Origin: Euborellia annulipes
Lineage: Eukaryota; Arthropoda; Insecta; Dermaptera; Anisolabididae
DNA length: 64,000 bases
Direction: 5' to 3'
Assembly: GCA_023213315.1 (NCBI GenBank)
Contig: JAKCPI010006143.1
Location: 30,138-94,137 of the forward strand
In this document: one piece after another, positions 42,479 to 54,073 of the stretch
Layout of the letters: every line of letters starts with the position of its first letter
Numbering within the stretch: the stretch's first letter is position 1
Translations under genes and position numbers: made by a program
Notes under the pieces: generated by a model
Database searches by the model: none
What the model was told of the DNA's origin: nothing
Seen by the model: only the letters and a program-made list of their open reading frames with translations

Positions 42479-42800
42479 TCCACGTACTCACTAGAAGTGA
42501 GCCTCTGAGTGAGCCTGGACCCCCAATAGATATTATAAATAATAACGGTTATCGTCAAAGTCTTAAATGGCCTAAGTTGCCGAAAAGACTGTGTGTGTGA
42601 ATGAGAAAAAAGAGCGAGTTAAAAAAAATCATACAGGTGTCATTAAAAAACATGTAAATATAAATAAATGAATTTGTTTCACATGAAAATGTGAATGTCT
42701 TTTCTCCTGTGATTATTTCAAAAACTATTCAGTTTTCGTAAAAATATCAAAGAATAAAAACTTTTTAAAATAGAGTTCTTTATCATAATATGACAAAATT
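42479..42800 (+). repeat. Segment duplicated from the 28470-28800 type
   Basis: Matches 28477-28800 in order: CCACGTACTCACTAGAAGTG, the SINE-1 tail (about 42503-42620), ATACAGGTGTCATTAAAAAA, TTTCACATGAAAATGTGAAT. A longer composite unit containing a SINE-1 was therefore copied. Confidence 0.75.
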
Positions 42801-42902
42801 TTTGAAAATACTTTTTAGGTAAAGTACTACTTCCAGGGTGACGTATTTACTTCAAAAGTTGATAGAAATCTAAAATTTTATTATAAGAAGTATATAGATC
42901 TA

Positions 42903-43505
42903 CTAGGGTGGGTGGTTTTGGCACTTTTTTCGGAGCGAAATGTAATACCCGGCAAAAGTGGCCCAACCACATGGACATTACAGATATAAATATTTTTTTC
43001 AAATCGGACAATATCTTCTGTGAGAATTTTTACCTCAAAGTTTCGAAATTTCGACTGAAATCCCAAAATTCGTGATTAAGTTTAGTTGGGTTATAAAGCG
43101 ACCTTATTTTTGGATAACGAGATGTCACTTGCGATGAAAACTGACAGGCTAGCCCCGAAATGCTCTGGAAGGGCCAGAGATGCCTCCTTTGGGGCGAAAA
43201 CGGGGCAAATTCAGTACAGAGGAGGCATCTCTGGCCCTTCCAGAGCATTTCGGGGCTAGCCTGTCAGTTTTCATCGCAAGTGACATCTCGTTATCCAAAA
43301 ATAAGGTCGCTTTATAACCCAACTAAACTTAATCAGAATTTTGGGATTTCAGTCGAAATTTCGAGGTTTTGAGGTAAACATTCTCACAGAAGATATTGTC
43401 CGATTTAAAAAAAAAATTATATCTGTAATGTCCATGTGCTTGGGCCACTTTTGCCGGGTATTACATTTCACTCCGAAAAAAAAACAGCAAAACGACCCAC
43501 CCTAG
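42903..43505. mobile_element. RepD foldback copy 3, complete
   Basis: 603 bp with perfect tips CTAGGGTGGGT and ACCCACCCTAG. Each arm runs about 280 bp (TTTCGGAGCGAAATGTAATA, ACATGGACATTACAGATATA, TTGGGTTATAAAGCGACC, GGGCCAGAGATGCCTCC). The centre is CGAAAACGGGGCAAATTC. Open frames on the two strands read almost the same peptide because of the symmetry, and are not genes. It may be a TA- or CTAG-targeting MITE. Confidence 0.9.
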
Positions 43506-44360
43506 GTCAAGGGTTCGAAGCAATGAACTGATCTAGAGATCCCGGGAGCCAAGAGACGTTTAAAAAAATTAAATCTCACATTTAATAAAATAAATTAAGT
43601 ACCCGTATTAAATTAGAATGTTTATTAAATATTTTATCATCTTTTTTCGTAAGAGAGTGTAGGTAAAAAAAAAAGTAGATATATATTTCCGCATATCAAA
43701 TTTCAACGCTTTTTATTTTATTATTTAACATTCAATATTCTATTGTATAACAAGAGATTTTTTTTTTTTTAAATAAATCTCTTTTTTTCTCATGAATGGG
43801 CGGGCGGGCTTAGTGACACCTGTTCGAGATGAATGGAGGGTGTGTGTTTGGGGGGTTGAATAACGAACGATAAGGTGTCAGTAGGACAATCAAGTTGCAA
43901 GTTTATTTTATTTAAAAAAGAAATTGCCATCAATTGGCGGGCGGCCAGCTTTTTTGAGGACCCCCCACCCCCACCCCTCCAGCCTTTCCCTTGGCATTGA
44001 GGAAAGATTAGGTCAGAGGGGTGGTCCCCGAAAGTTGGCAGAGGTCACGAGCACATTAGCCAGCCAGCCACCCTATATGAATCCTCAAACACCCCCCCCC
44101 CCACACACACACACACGCACACATCGTCATAGTCGACATTCAAATTTATGGCTAAGAAAAAAGAAGGATCGAGAACCAAGTGTGTTTTTGTTTGCGCAAG
44201 GTTCGGGGCTTGCGCTTGACTTTTTAAAACAAAAATAATATTTCCATCAATAAAGTTCTTTAAAAAAAAAATATATATATATATATATCTAAATACAAAT
44301 ATAAAAGTTTAATAAAAATAAGATTGATTTTTTAATATTAATTATTTTTTCAACAGGAAG
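43506..44360. other. No gene recognised
   Basis: 43880-44110 is GC-richer with a C-run followed by (CA)n. A 104-codon plus-strand frame there is low complexity and lacks a domain. The rest is AT-rich. Confidence 0.4.
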
Positions 44361-44361
44361 A

Positions 44362-44843
44362 AAAAAATCTGGTGTGATGGCGCAATGTGTTCTGTGCTTG
44401 TCACACCAGATTTTTTGTGTCGACATATATTTAGTTCCCAACAGTATGGAACATTACTGCAAGCCTGAATAATTAGAATTCATGATGTAAAATTTATAAA
44501 CAGAAAAATATTTATATTTTGTTACTATGTCAACCATTTCTCCTATCTTCTCTATGAAGCACAAGAGTAAAGTGGTGCTTCAAACAATTTTGAGGGCAAA
44601 ACGAACGAGAATATACATTTGAAAGAGCATCTAAAAAATAATTGATTTTTGAATTTTAATCAAAATCGTTAGAGAAAATCGAAAAAAACTGAAAAAGTAC
44701 ATCAGTAAAGTACTAGTACTATTTGGCCGAGTTTTGATTAAAAGCTTATTTTTCCGGTCCCGGGGGTGTTTAACTTAAATATAAAATTTCAGCCTCATAG
44801 CTCAATTCCTTCATGCTTAAAAGTGAACACAGACACACACACA

Positions 44844-44880
<37 letters not shown>

Positions 44881-45034
44881 ACAGACAGACCATGTCGCGA
44901 AAACCACTTTTTTGGATTCAGGGGACCTCAAAACGTGAAGATCCATCAAAATCTAGACATCGAATTTTTGACATGAATCCAATACTTTCTCTCTATATAT
45001 ATTAACATATATATAGAGGTAAGAGAAAGTAAAA
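44362..45034 (-). mobile_element. RepA copy 16, full length
   Basis: 3' hairpin at 44366-44417 (shortened), (CA)n microsatellite at about 44836-44882, 5' tip at about 45020-45032. A further RepA body fragment (GTTACTATGGCAACCATTTC) follows at 45035-45130. Confidence 0.85.
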
Positions 45035-45129
45035 AGATGTAAAATTTATAAACATTGGAAAATATTTATATTTTGTTACTATGGCAACCATTTCACCTAT
45101 TTGTCCTATGAAGTACAAGAGTAAAGTGT

Positions 45130-45183
45130 GCCCCTGGGCTTGGTGTAGTAGGTAGTGAGCCTACCTCCTATACCAAACATCGC
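45130..45183 (+). mobile_element. SINE-1 copy 10, head only
   Basis: CCCCTGGGCTTGGTGTAG to CTATACCAAAC; it stops before the B box. Confidence 0.6.
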
Positions 45184-45985
45184 CATAATAAAATTAAAAT
45201 TGTATATTCCAAAAGATAGTCTACCAATAGACTTATTTATCTACCAACTGAAGGAGGCAGAATCAAGGATTTGTAAGAAGAAGCGATACCTATAAAGCCC
45301 TCTCTATTAAGTGTGATTAATATGAATTGATTTGTTGATAATATCCTGAAGATGGGTGACGTTTGGTCTCAGCGTTTTCCTAGCGTTAGTGATATGAAAA
45401 CAAAAGCTTTTTGGCAAAGGAAAAAGTAAAGACAAAATTAATTGAAAAAACTCTGTGTGCTTTGTTTGTTAAATATTAGATAAGCGCGTGAATTAATTGG
45501 AGCCTTGCTGGCAACTGGTGGGATATCGTAGATCATCAGGTGGCTGAGGGGAAAGTTGATTCCCAACGTGTTTTTAAGTGAATAATATTTGTATATAATA
45601 TTCCTCCTGAGTATTAATAATTGAATCTTATCTAATTCAAGAAAAAAAAAAAAAAAAAAATTGCGGAAGAATAGCAGGTGACATGTGTTTATGTTGAGAT
45701 TTCATCGAAGACGATCAAATAGATTATGAGGTGATAAATAATTTTTCTGAAGTTTATTTAAAAAAAGATGGAAAATTGAATTTTTTTTTTATACTTTTAA
45801 ATATTTTGATTCTCTACTCCAGGAAGCGTAAAGAATTGTTAGGGAAAAAAAAAAATAAATTAAAAGTCACTAGCGATCATTAATTTGGAGATGTAAAGAG
45901 AAAAATAAAATAAAATTCTCGTTGAGACATTTTGTAAATTACAATTAAATAATACACTCGGTTATCTGTTTCCGGATATTGATGA
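45184..45985. other. No gene recognised
   Basis: AT-rich. CCTGAAGATGGGTGACG near 45351 recalls a decayed hammerhead-type arm, but the GAAAC block is absent. No exon was recognised. Confidence 0.4.
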
Positions 45986-45987
45986 TA

Positions 45988-47305
45988 CAATGCGCGTCAA
46001 AAAAAATGTAACATTTTGTTCCTTCTTAAAAAGACCTGTTCCAATCTACCTTAATGATACTCTAATTTAAGAAAGATTTAATATGAACTATCTTATAAAT
46101 TTCTAAGTAAATTTAACACAAATCCATATCATTTTAATAAATAATTACAATTTAATGTTGTTCGGATAGTACCCCGTAAGTCATATTAGAATCTAAATTT
46201 TTTTTTAATAAAATGAAAAATTTGAATGCATAAATTCATTATTATAATTTAGTCGTGACCTATCATAGTTTATAATTGTATTAAGTTAATAATTTAATTA
46301 CCAAAAATAATAAATGAATGACTTTTGACTCAAGTATTTCTTTGCATAATATAGATCTGGCAATATTTGCATTTGACAGCTGATATGTTGATCTTGTATA
46401 TTATTTTATTTATTATATTACAATGAGTAATGCAAATCAGTTTAGACACACTGGGCGATTTGCAAAAAAAAAATATCGTGTATTTTGTAAAAAAAAAAAA
46501 AAATGTAAATATAAATTATTTTATGCGACGTTGCCGGACTGGTCTGAGTCACGTAACTTACTTATTTTTTAAATATGTTCGACTTTCATTTTCAGGAATT
46601 TTTTGACTTTCATGTTATAATATCTTTAAAAGCCTTCGTCAGAAAATTTTGATTTTATTTTTAACGTATTACTCGAAAGTGAATTGATAAAATGTATGAT
46701 TTTTGTTTTTTATATCTATTGGATTGGCTACATAATTCGATATGTGTGCGTTTCGTTGACGTGATTAAATAACATTAAAAAAATTAGCTTTTAAACTAAT
46801 AAAATGATATAATTAATTATCGTCGACGTTTCGGATCGATCTTCAGGACCGAAGGTCATCGAAAAATTTTATTTGGTTTTAATTATTGTTAAAAGTGCTT
46901 CAATGTCCGAACAACCTTAAATAAAACAAAGCTAAAAATGTCGATTTTCGATTTGAGGGACAAATCAACATAATCTCGATATGTTTTGTTGGATATTAAT
47001 TCAAAATTTTGTTTTTATAAGAATTTCCAATAAAATAGACAGAGAAAAACTCAAATGGAAAGATTAAATTTAAAATTTCAGAAATTTGGCGTTAACAAAA
47101 AAATTTCGACAGTTCTGCCTTTGTTTTATTTAAATTGTAATTATTTATTAAAATGATATGGATTTTTGTTAAATTTACTTAGAAATGTATAAGATATTTG
47201 ATATTAAATGGTTCTTAAATTAAAGTATCATTAAGATAGATTAGAATCGGGCTTTTTAAGAAGAAACAGAGTTACGTTTTTTTTTTTTTTTTTTGACGCG
47301 TAGTG
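45988..47305. mobile_element. RepH copy 2, long
   Basis: 1318 bp between TA dinucleotides. Ends: CAATGCGCGTCAAAAAAAA and the complement of CACTACGCGTCAAAA. Subterminal inverted parts of about 160 bp match RepH copy 1. The interior contains the dispersed repeat shared with 36335-37160 and a hammerhead-like remnant near 46815-46865. No transposase frame. Confidence 0.75.
46812..46866 (-). repeat. Hammerhead-like remnant
   Basis: On the minus strand GGTCCTGAAGATCGATCCGA then AACGTCGACG: the core CTGAAGA and GAAACGTC are intact but stem II is only about 3 bp. Stem I has three pairs (GTC/GAC). Confidence 0.4.
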
Positions 47306-47775
47306 TATTATATTTCTTTTATAAGAATATTATTATATGTTATACCAATTTCTGAAATATTTTTCAAAAGTCTCTCTAGAGAATACTCAATTATTCGAAC
47401 AACTTAATTAAATAAGGCACAACAAAATGAATATAATTGCCTGCCCCAACTATTTTATGAAGCGGTGGACTATTCATCTAAGGGGGGATGTGGGTGGAGT
47501 GACTTCTCGTCCTTATGGAATTCCGTTCCCGTTGAAATTAGTTTAGTTTCGACCAAAAACGTGTGGGATGAATTAATCAAGTCAGAGAAAAATCTCCCCC
47601 CTTCTCCCACCCCCGTTTTTTGATGTCATTTTATTTTAAAGAGAAAATCAAATTCAAAATTTCATTAACTTAATAGAAATTTATTAGATTATCTCATGGC
47701 AATCATTTTTTTTTTAAATAATAATGAATTAATTTAATGAAAAGAACTTTCTGAGAAGAATTAAAAATGGAGACA
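47306..47775. other. No gene recognised
   Basis: AT-rich, with a slightly GC-richer part at 47455-47620. No domain-bearing frame. Confidence 0.4.
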
Positions 47776-47888
47776 AGTTCCTCGGGTTGGTGTAGTGGCT
47801 AGCCTGCTAGTCTTCTATACCAAGGGTCGCGGGTTTGGATCCCAGGCAATCCGAGTATTTTATTTAAGCCATTTGGATAACAAAAAAA
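47776..47888 (+). mobile_element. SINE-1 copy 11, 5' half
   Basis: TCCTCGGGTTGGTGTAGTGG, B box GCGGGTTTGGATCCC, ending inside the internal hairpin with an A-run. Confidence 0.8.
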
Positions 47889-48345
47889 AACAACTCTTTT
47901 TGCAATCATTTGAATAGACCCTTAATTGGATTTTATGGTTTGGGATGGAGTGAGTTGATATACGGGGGTAAACAATCATAGAAATGGATTTTTCTTGAGA
48001 TCTTTTTATAGAGAGAAATCAAATAGAAATTTTTTTTTTTTTTTTTCAATGGATAAACACAGAAAAAGAATCAAATTACATATGTATAACATTTCCTTGT
48101 TAAATTTTATTGCCTACAGGTGTCCCCTAAAACATGTGGAAGCAACGAGAAGAAATCCGGATTACATTTTTTTTTTTTGTATTCTTTACTAAAAAAGGAT
48201 ATTTGTCCTAATTATAAGAAAAAATCAAAAGAGAATTATTTGTATTATAAAAAATTTAAATATTTATGAAGAAAATTTTAATTTTAATCCTTCTAAACAT
48301 GGGATTTGATTGTTTTAGTTATTTCGCATTTTTTGTTGTGGAATT

Positions 48346-48376
48346 AGCTAGCCACTATACCAAGCCCGAGGGTCCG
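48346..48376 (-). mobile_element. SINE-1 head fragment
   Basis: GCCACTATACCAAGCCCGAG is the reverse of the SINE-1 head; nothing else of the element is left. Confidence 0.5.
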
Positions 48377-48419
48377 AGCCTACTTATAAATTTCATTGCT
48401 TCTTGTAATATATCGACGG

Positions 48420-48480
48420 AAACTATATATACGTATGTCGACACAAAAAATCTGGTCAGTCACACCAGATAAAATATTTT
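48420..48480 (+). mobile_element. RepA 3' end fragment
   Basis: TGTCGACACAAAAAATCTGG then TCAGTCACACCAGAT: the 3' hairpin with its inner part deleted. Confidence 0.65.
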
Positions 48481-48589
48481 ATTTTGAAACTTTTCGGATT
48501 TTCGGCGAGTGTGTTTTCGGAGAAAAAATTTTCGTCGACTTTTGTTTCGGGGAGAAAATTTTCCGCGAGTTATACGGCCCCCATGGTAA

Positions 48590-48695
48590 TTTTGTATATT
48601 TTACATATAATATGGTATTCGAATGGGGGGGGGGGTGCGCTAAAAAGGTATTGTGCCCCGGGCGTGAGTTAAGTTAAGCTCACTACGCCACTGTT
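48590..48695. mobile_element. hAT MITE fragment, as at 26090
   Basis: ATTCGAATGGGGGGG, GGTATTGTGCCCCGGGCG and CTCACTACGCCACTG match the right third of the complete copy at 26090-26361. Confidence 0.7.
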
Positions 48696-49297
48696 TCACA
48701 CCATATTTTTTTTGTCGACATATATTTAGTTCCCGATAGAACGGCCAGATGTTTTTTTTTTTTTTTTATATTAAAAACATACACACTTTTTTCTCATTCA
48801 CACTCAGATTCACACACACATTCATGCAGTCTTTTCGGCAACTTAGGCCATATAAGACTTTTGACGATAACCGTTGTAGAGAATATATCTATTGTGGGGT
48901 CAGGCATTTCTATTTAAGCCATCTGGTATCCAGATGGCTTAAATAAAATCATCGGACTGCCTGGGTCCGAACCCGCGACGTTTGGTATAGGAGGGAGGCA
49001 CGCTACTTACTACGCCAAACCCGGGGGCACGGCCAGATGTAAAAATTTATAAGTATGGGAAAATATTTATATTTTGTTACCATGGCAACCATTTCTCCTA
49101 TCTTTTCTATGGAGCACAAGAGTAAAGTGTGCTTCAGAAGATTTCAATGGCAAAATCAGAATATACATTTTAAAGAGAATCTAAAAAATTATTGATTTTT
49201 GAATTTTAATTAAAATCGTTGGAGCAAATTTTGAGAAAATCGAAAAAAACTGAAAAAGTACATCAGTAAAGTACTAGTACTCTTTGGCCGATTTTGA
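48696..49297 (-). mobile_element. RepA body, reverse, split by SINE-1
   Basis: Starts with the 3' hairpin remnant CACACCATATTTTTTTTG, continues after the SINE to AGTACTAGTACTCTTTGG, where it meets a copy in the opposite direction. Confidence 0.75.
48753..49028 (-). mobile_element. SINE-1 copy 13, complete, 12-bp duplication
   Basis: Poly(A) seen as a T-run at 48753-48768, tail CAACTTAGGCC complement, perfect internal hairpin, B box and complete head ending CCCGGGGGC. ACGGCCAGATGT repeats directly at 48741-48752 and 49029-49040. This is the best reference copy for the element's boundaries. Confidence 0.95.
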
Positions 49298-49530
49298 CCA
49301 CCTTACTCTTGAACTTCATAGGAAAGATAGGAGAAATGGTTGCAATGGGAACAAAATATAAATATTTTTCCATGCTTATAAATTTTACATCTTGAATTCT
49401 TATATGTCAGCGGAGACTAAATATGTGTCGACATGAAAAATCTGGTGTGACAAGCACAGAACACAACTTTCGATTACCGAAGATAAGAGAAAGTTGTGTG
49501 CTGTGCTTGTCACACCAGATTTTTTTTTGT
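49298..49530 (+). mobile_element. RepA 3' third, forward
   Basis: From ACCACCTTACTCTTG to the complete 3' hairpin at 49437-49525. It is joined head to head with the reverse copy on its left, so the composite has 3' hairpins outward at both ends. Confidence 0.8.
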
Positions 49531-51009
49531 TATTTGGTCTTTCAAATGGTGACGTAGCCCATTGGTATTTATCTCTAATATAAATATGTATTATTTATAA
49601 AATTATAGTGTAGTTCTCTACCTAATTATATACCTACTATATATTTTTTTTTAGATCAATATCTTGTTTAGAGACATGTTTATATGATAATGAAATGAAT
49701 ACATGTTTAGTTATAAATGATCAATACTAATTTAATCTAAATCTAAATAAGTCAGCCACCAAAGGATTCAACAAGTAGCTACTGTATTTTACTAAATTAG
49801 ATTTCGAAAAGAAATATTGCTTCAGTTTAAGAGACGGATCGGGATCCATGACAGAATTACCGATTAGAGGCAATCAGTAGAAAAGAAACCTCTGCTTTTT
49901 ATCACTTTCTACTTGAAATAAAAGAAATGGGTGGGGGCAACTAAATCCAGCCAAGTTCAAAAACAATAAATATTTATATCTAAATAAATTTGAAATTCAC
50001 TCGGCAACTCTGGTATTTGATAGGAGAAACAAAAAAAAAAAAAAAAGACGAGGAAAGATCATCTTGGATATTTGGAAGTCAAATGAGAGATCTCTCAAAT
50101 GGAAAAATCAAGAGTCGCGGGAGCGACTCGTCGCCGAGCATGTGAAAAGCAAAAGAAAGCAAAGAAACTCTTAATTCTACCATTTAGTTGACATTCCAAT
50201 AGATGCCAATGGCCCATTGCATTTAGATGGACGAGTCGTCCCTAGACTATATTATCAAGAATGATTTTAAATCCTTAATAAAAGATAGGGACGTGAAAAA
50301 AATTTTTTTGAGAAACTTTTCTCTTTCTGGGCGAATATCTCAAAAAGTTTTTAAGATATCGGAGCCAAATTTTTTTTATATTAAACTAGAATAAATAAGG
50401 ATTATTTTGAGCACAAATTCAAAAAAAAATTCCAATCCCAAAAAAGAATGGCAAAGGCTCAAAGTTGAGATTTTGCCAATTTCGGAAGGTCAAAAGTTAG
50501 TCTCTTATTTTTCCTTTTTTTTTTTTTTTTTTTTTCATTCTTTTCTTCAATTTTCAAATTTTTAGACAAAGCTACAGGTTTCCCTGCTGGACCGATTTGG
50601 ATGAAATTTAAAATACAAATAGATACTATCAAAAACCCGATACCTTTGATATAAAATTTCATTTTGGATCAAAAGTGACTTTTTGAGAGGTATTCAAAAT
50701 TTCAAATTTGTCCTATCTTTAACATGGCCAAAAGACAATTCTAACTATTTTGCTCCCTGATGACGTCATCTATGAACATATCTATTAATATTAGTAATTT
50801 TCATCCCTAATGGAATAAAAAATTTTAGGATAGATCCCTTCAGATAGAAATACAATAGATTAACGTGATAAGAAGTGCTACCAACATAACAAAAATAAAA
50901 AACCTAAAATTTTATAAAATTTGGTGAAATCCTATCTTTATCGTTTCGAATGGATACCAAATGATGTATTTACATTCTACTAACATAACAAAAATAAAAA
51001 TCCTATTCT
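49531..51009. other. No gene recognised
   Basis: Mostly unique AT-rich sequence. 50110-50140 has GGGAGCGACTCGTCGCCGAG. The minus-strand 67-codon frame at 50459-50662 is Lys-rich low complexity. No exon could be supported. Confidence 0.4.
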
Positions 51010-51111
51010 AGCTTGGAGGGCTGAAGATGGCTTTGTTGAACATAGCCGAAACGTTCCAAATAAAGAGTGTTAACTAAAACAGATGCTTTTTATTATTGGC
51101 TGCATCCTCTT
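51010..51111 (+). repeat. Partial HH-6 arm
   Basis: GGGCTGAAGATGGCTTTG, CATAGCCGAAACGTTCC, AAATAAAGAGTGTTAAC and GGCTGCATCCTC match the right arm of the foldback at 32130-32593. The left arm is absent. Confidence 0.75.
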
Positions 51112-51790
51112 TTTACTTTCTCTTACCTATGTATATATGTAATATATATATAGAGAGAAAGTATTGGATTCATGTCAAAAATTCGATGTCGAGATTTTGA
51201 TGGATCTTCACGTTTTGAGGTCCCCTGAATCCAAAAAAGTGGTTTTCGCGACATGGTCTGTCTGTGTGTCTGTGTGTCTGTGTGTGTGTCTGTGAACAAG
51301 ATATCTCAAGAACGAAAAGACCTAGGAGGTTGAAATTTTATATTTAAGTTAGGCACCCCCATGGGACGTGACACGAAGCTTTTGAACAAAATCGACCAAA
51401 AAGTACTAGTACTTTACTGATGCACTTTTTCAGTTTTTTTCGATTTTCTCAAAATTTGCTCCAACGATTTTTTTTAAAATTCATATATCAACTATTTTTA
51501 AGTTGCTCTTTAAAATGTATATTCTCATTTTGTGATTGAAATCTTCTGAAGACCACTTTACTCTTGTTCTCCATAGAAAAGATAGGAGAAATGGTTGCCA
51601 TGGTAACAAAATATAAATATTTTGCCATACTTATAAATTTTACATCTTGAAAATCGAATGTACCATACTGTCGGAAACTAAATACATGTCGACACAAAAA
51701 ATCTGGTGTGACAAGCACAGTACACAACTTTCGATTACCGAAGGTAAGAGAAAGTTGTGTGCTGTGCGCCAGTCACACCAGATTTTTGTA
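51112..51790 (+). mobile_element. RepA copy 18, full length
   Basis: Intact 5' hairpin, TGTGTCTG microsatellite, GTGAACAAGATATCTCAAG subfamily block and intact 3' hairpin (51697-51787). Confidence 0.9.
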
Positions 51791-51897
51791 TCATTAATCC
51801 ATAAATAAAAAGAAGAAAAGAAATGTAAAACAAATAACAATCATTTAAATTAAAGAATCAACTTTGCTGGTGGTGACCGAGAACTAAAAAAAGCCCC

Positions 51898-52012
51898 TTG
51901 AGATCCAAATGGCTTAAATAAAATCATCCGATTGCCTGGGATCCGAACCCTCGACCCTTGGTATACAAGGCAGGCGCGCCACCAACTACGACAAGCCCGA
52001 GGGTTGAGACTT
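51898..52012 (-). mobile_element. SINE-1 copy 14, 5' half
   Basis: Reverse copy: hairpin half, B box (complement of CGAGGGTTCGGATCCC), head CTCGGGCTTGTCGTAG on the minus strand. Confidence 0.8.
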
Positions 52013-52077
52013 ATTTTGAGCCAAGGTTCTGGATCTAAAAAATGAGATATATGGGATGGAGTCATCCAAGGAAAAAT

Positions 52078-52143
52078 AAAAAAGTAGAATTTAGATTTCG
52101 ACGTTTCGAGTAGCTACCAAGCCCTTCCTCGGGACCTGTATCA
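52078..52143 (-). repeat. Hammerhead-like remnant
   Basis: On the minus strand GGTCCCGAGGAAGGGCTTGG then CTCGAAACGTCGAAATC. The core is CCGAGGA in place of CUGANGA and stem II is unclear. Confidence 0.4.
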
Positions 52144-52268
52144 TGATTAGAGCCCGGATGTTAATGCACAATCAAACCTTAAAATATGCATGCATTAATG
52201 CACTATAAATGACCAAATATGCACAATGAAAGGGAAAAAAAAACAGTACAAATATGCTCTATCACAAA
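52144..52268 (+). mobile_element. RepI copy 3, 5' end
   Basis: GAGCCCGGATGTTAATGCAC to ATATGCTCTATCACAAAT, matching the first ~125 bp of the copy at 25236; it is cut by RepA. Confidence 0.75.
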
Positions 52269-53440
52269 TTTTACTTTCTCTTACCTATATGGGTTAATAT
52301 ATAGAGAGAATGGATATACACGTTTTGAGGTCCCCTGAATCTAAAAAGGTGGTCTTCAGGACATGGTCTGTCTGTCTGTGTTCGATTTTAAGCACAAAGA
52401 AATTGAGCTACGAAGTTGAAATTTTATATTTAAATTAGACACCTCCCTCCCTAAGGCGTGAAAATAAGCTTTTAATCAAAATTCGCCAAAAAGTACTAGT
52501 ACTTTACTGATATAATTTTTTAGTTTTTTCTCGAAATTCCCTTTACCGATTTCTTTCAAATTTAATTAATTACTATTCGCGGTATAGAAAATGAATTAAG
52601 CAAGATCATTTCTTTGGGAACCCTTGAGTACTAGTACTGATGTACTTTTTTCACTTTTCTCTTAATTCGCTTTAACGATTTCTTTCAACATTTTTTTTAA
52701 ATTTTTTAAATTATTTCCTTTTTGAGGTATACAAAAGAAAGTACGATTGATCTCGTCTTAGGTAAACCTCGGGTACTATTTCCTTTGACAATATCTTTCA
52801 AATTTAAAACGTATTCAATACTATTTCCCGTAAATAAAACAAATTACACTAGGACTCGTCTTTGGGAAACCTCGAATAAAGTACTTTACTGATATACTTT
52901 TTTAGTTTTTTTTCCATTTTTCTCGGAATTCCCTTTACCGATTTCTTTCAAATTTTAAATATTTATTATTTGTGATATAGAAATCAAATTACAATTGATC
53001 TCGTCTTTGGGAAACCAGGCGTACTAGTACTTTACTGATGTACAGTGAGGGTCAATATTAAATCCCACCCATGCTTTTTCTTGTGATTATTTATTATTGT
53101 TTTTATAAAGGAAATGAAAATCTTTATTGGAAATTTTCTAGGTTTGAACCATGAAAGTTTTCATTAAAAAATTTTTAATATATTTTTTAAAAACTATGAA
53201 ATAATCACAAGTAGAAAACGCATGGGTGGGACTTAATATTGTCCCTCACTGAACCTTTTTAAATTTTCCCATTTTTCTTGAAATTTACTCTGATTTATTT
53301 CATATTTTAAGTAACAATATGAAATTATGCTAGGTCTCAATACAATGTGATGAAGTCTTTGGGACTAGTAATTTACTGAAGTATAATACATTTTTAGTTT
53401 TTATCAAAAGAAAAAACCACCGAGCTCCAGCTCGGTCATC
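52269..53440 (+). mobile_element. RepA variant with internally repeated unit
   Basis: After a normal 5' end, the AGTACTAGTACTTTACTGAT block and the following CCCTTTACCGATTTCTTTC block recur several times (starts near 52490, 52620, 52870, 53010, 53350). These are diverged tandem copies. RepE copy 2 is nested at 53043. The 3' hairpin was not found. Confidence 0.6.
53043..53251. mobile_element. RepE MITE copy 2
   Basis: 209 bp with ends CAGTGAGGGTCAATATTAAA and ACTTAATATTGTCCCTCACT then G. It sits at the TA of the RepA text GATGTACTTTTTC. The left TA is intact; the right flank is now AA. Confidence 0.85.
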
Positions 53441-53444
53441 CCGG

Positions 53445-54070
53445 AGCTTATAATTTATAACAGCGCTTAAAATGTTTGATCCATATTTTTATTTATTTTT
53501 TTGATATACGGGGGGAGGGGAAGGGAATTTATAGCACCACTGAAGGGTGGATACCGTAAAAGCTGGCTTTTTAATATAACAATTCTAAACCTCTAAGAAT
53601 TTTAATCTTCTGACAATCGAAGCGAGCAAAGTTGACTAATCTAATCTTAGCTTGGATATAGAAATAGATTCTTGTTTAAATATTGTTATCGTATTACACA
53701 GGTCTTTGGTGTTGTTTTAGAGTCAAATAATAATTTTAAAAAATATCTGTGGATCGGTCAATAAGATATTCGAACAGAAACGGTGAAAGGTATAAAGTAT
53801 CGGTCAATCAGGGATGCCAGGAAATAGGCGATACAATCCCGCACAAGAAAGATTTGTCCCGCGCCCCGTAAATTCATTCAAATGTCCTGTTGGGTTAATT
53901 AAATTAAATATGTTTTGGCCAAATTTGAGTACCCATTTGTGAGTAAATTTTAAGAAAAAAAATGTTTGCCCCCCCCCCCCCCAAGAAAAAGTTGAAATGA
54001 CGCCACGATTAAGACAGGCCTTTTTAAGAAAAAAGTGTTAAGTTGTTTTTTTTTTTATGCGCATTGTATT
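53445..54070. other. No gene recognised; possible RepH end
   Basis: AT-rich with C-runs. 54010-54068 (AGGCCTTTTTAAGAAAAAAG, ATGCGCATTGTA) resembles a RepH right end. No exon. Confidence 0.4.
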
Positions 54071-54073
54071 TAT

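Noticed and set aside
43030..43372. Nearly identical ~70-residue frames on both strands
   Set aside because: They arise from the symmetry of the RepD foldback, not from two genes.
43924..44238. 104-codon plus-strand frame
   Set aside because: Pro/His-rich translation of a C-run and CA repeat without recognisable domain.
45340..45400. CCTGAAGATGGGTGACG as a further hammerhead
   Set aside because: No GAAAC block follows at the right distance, so it was not counted.
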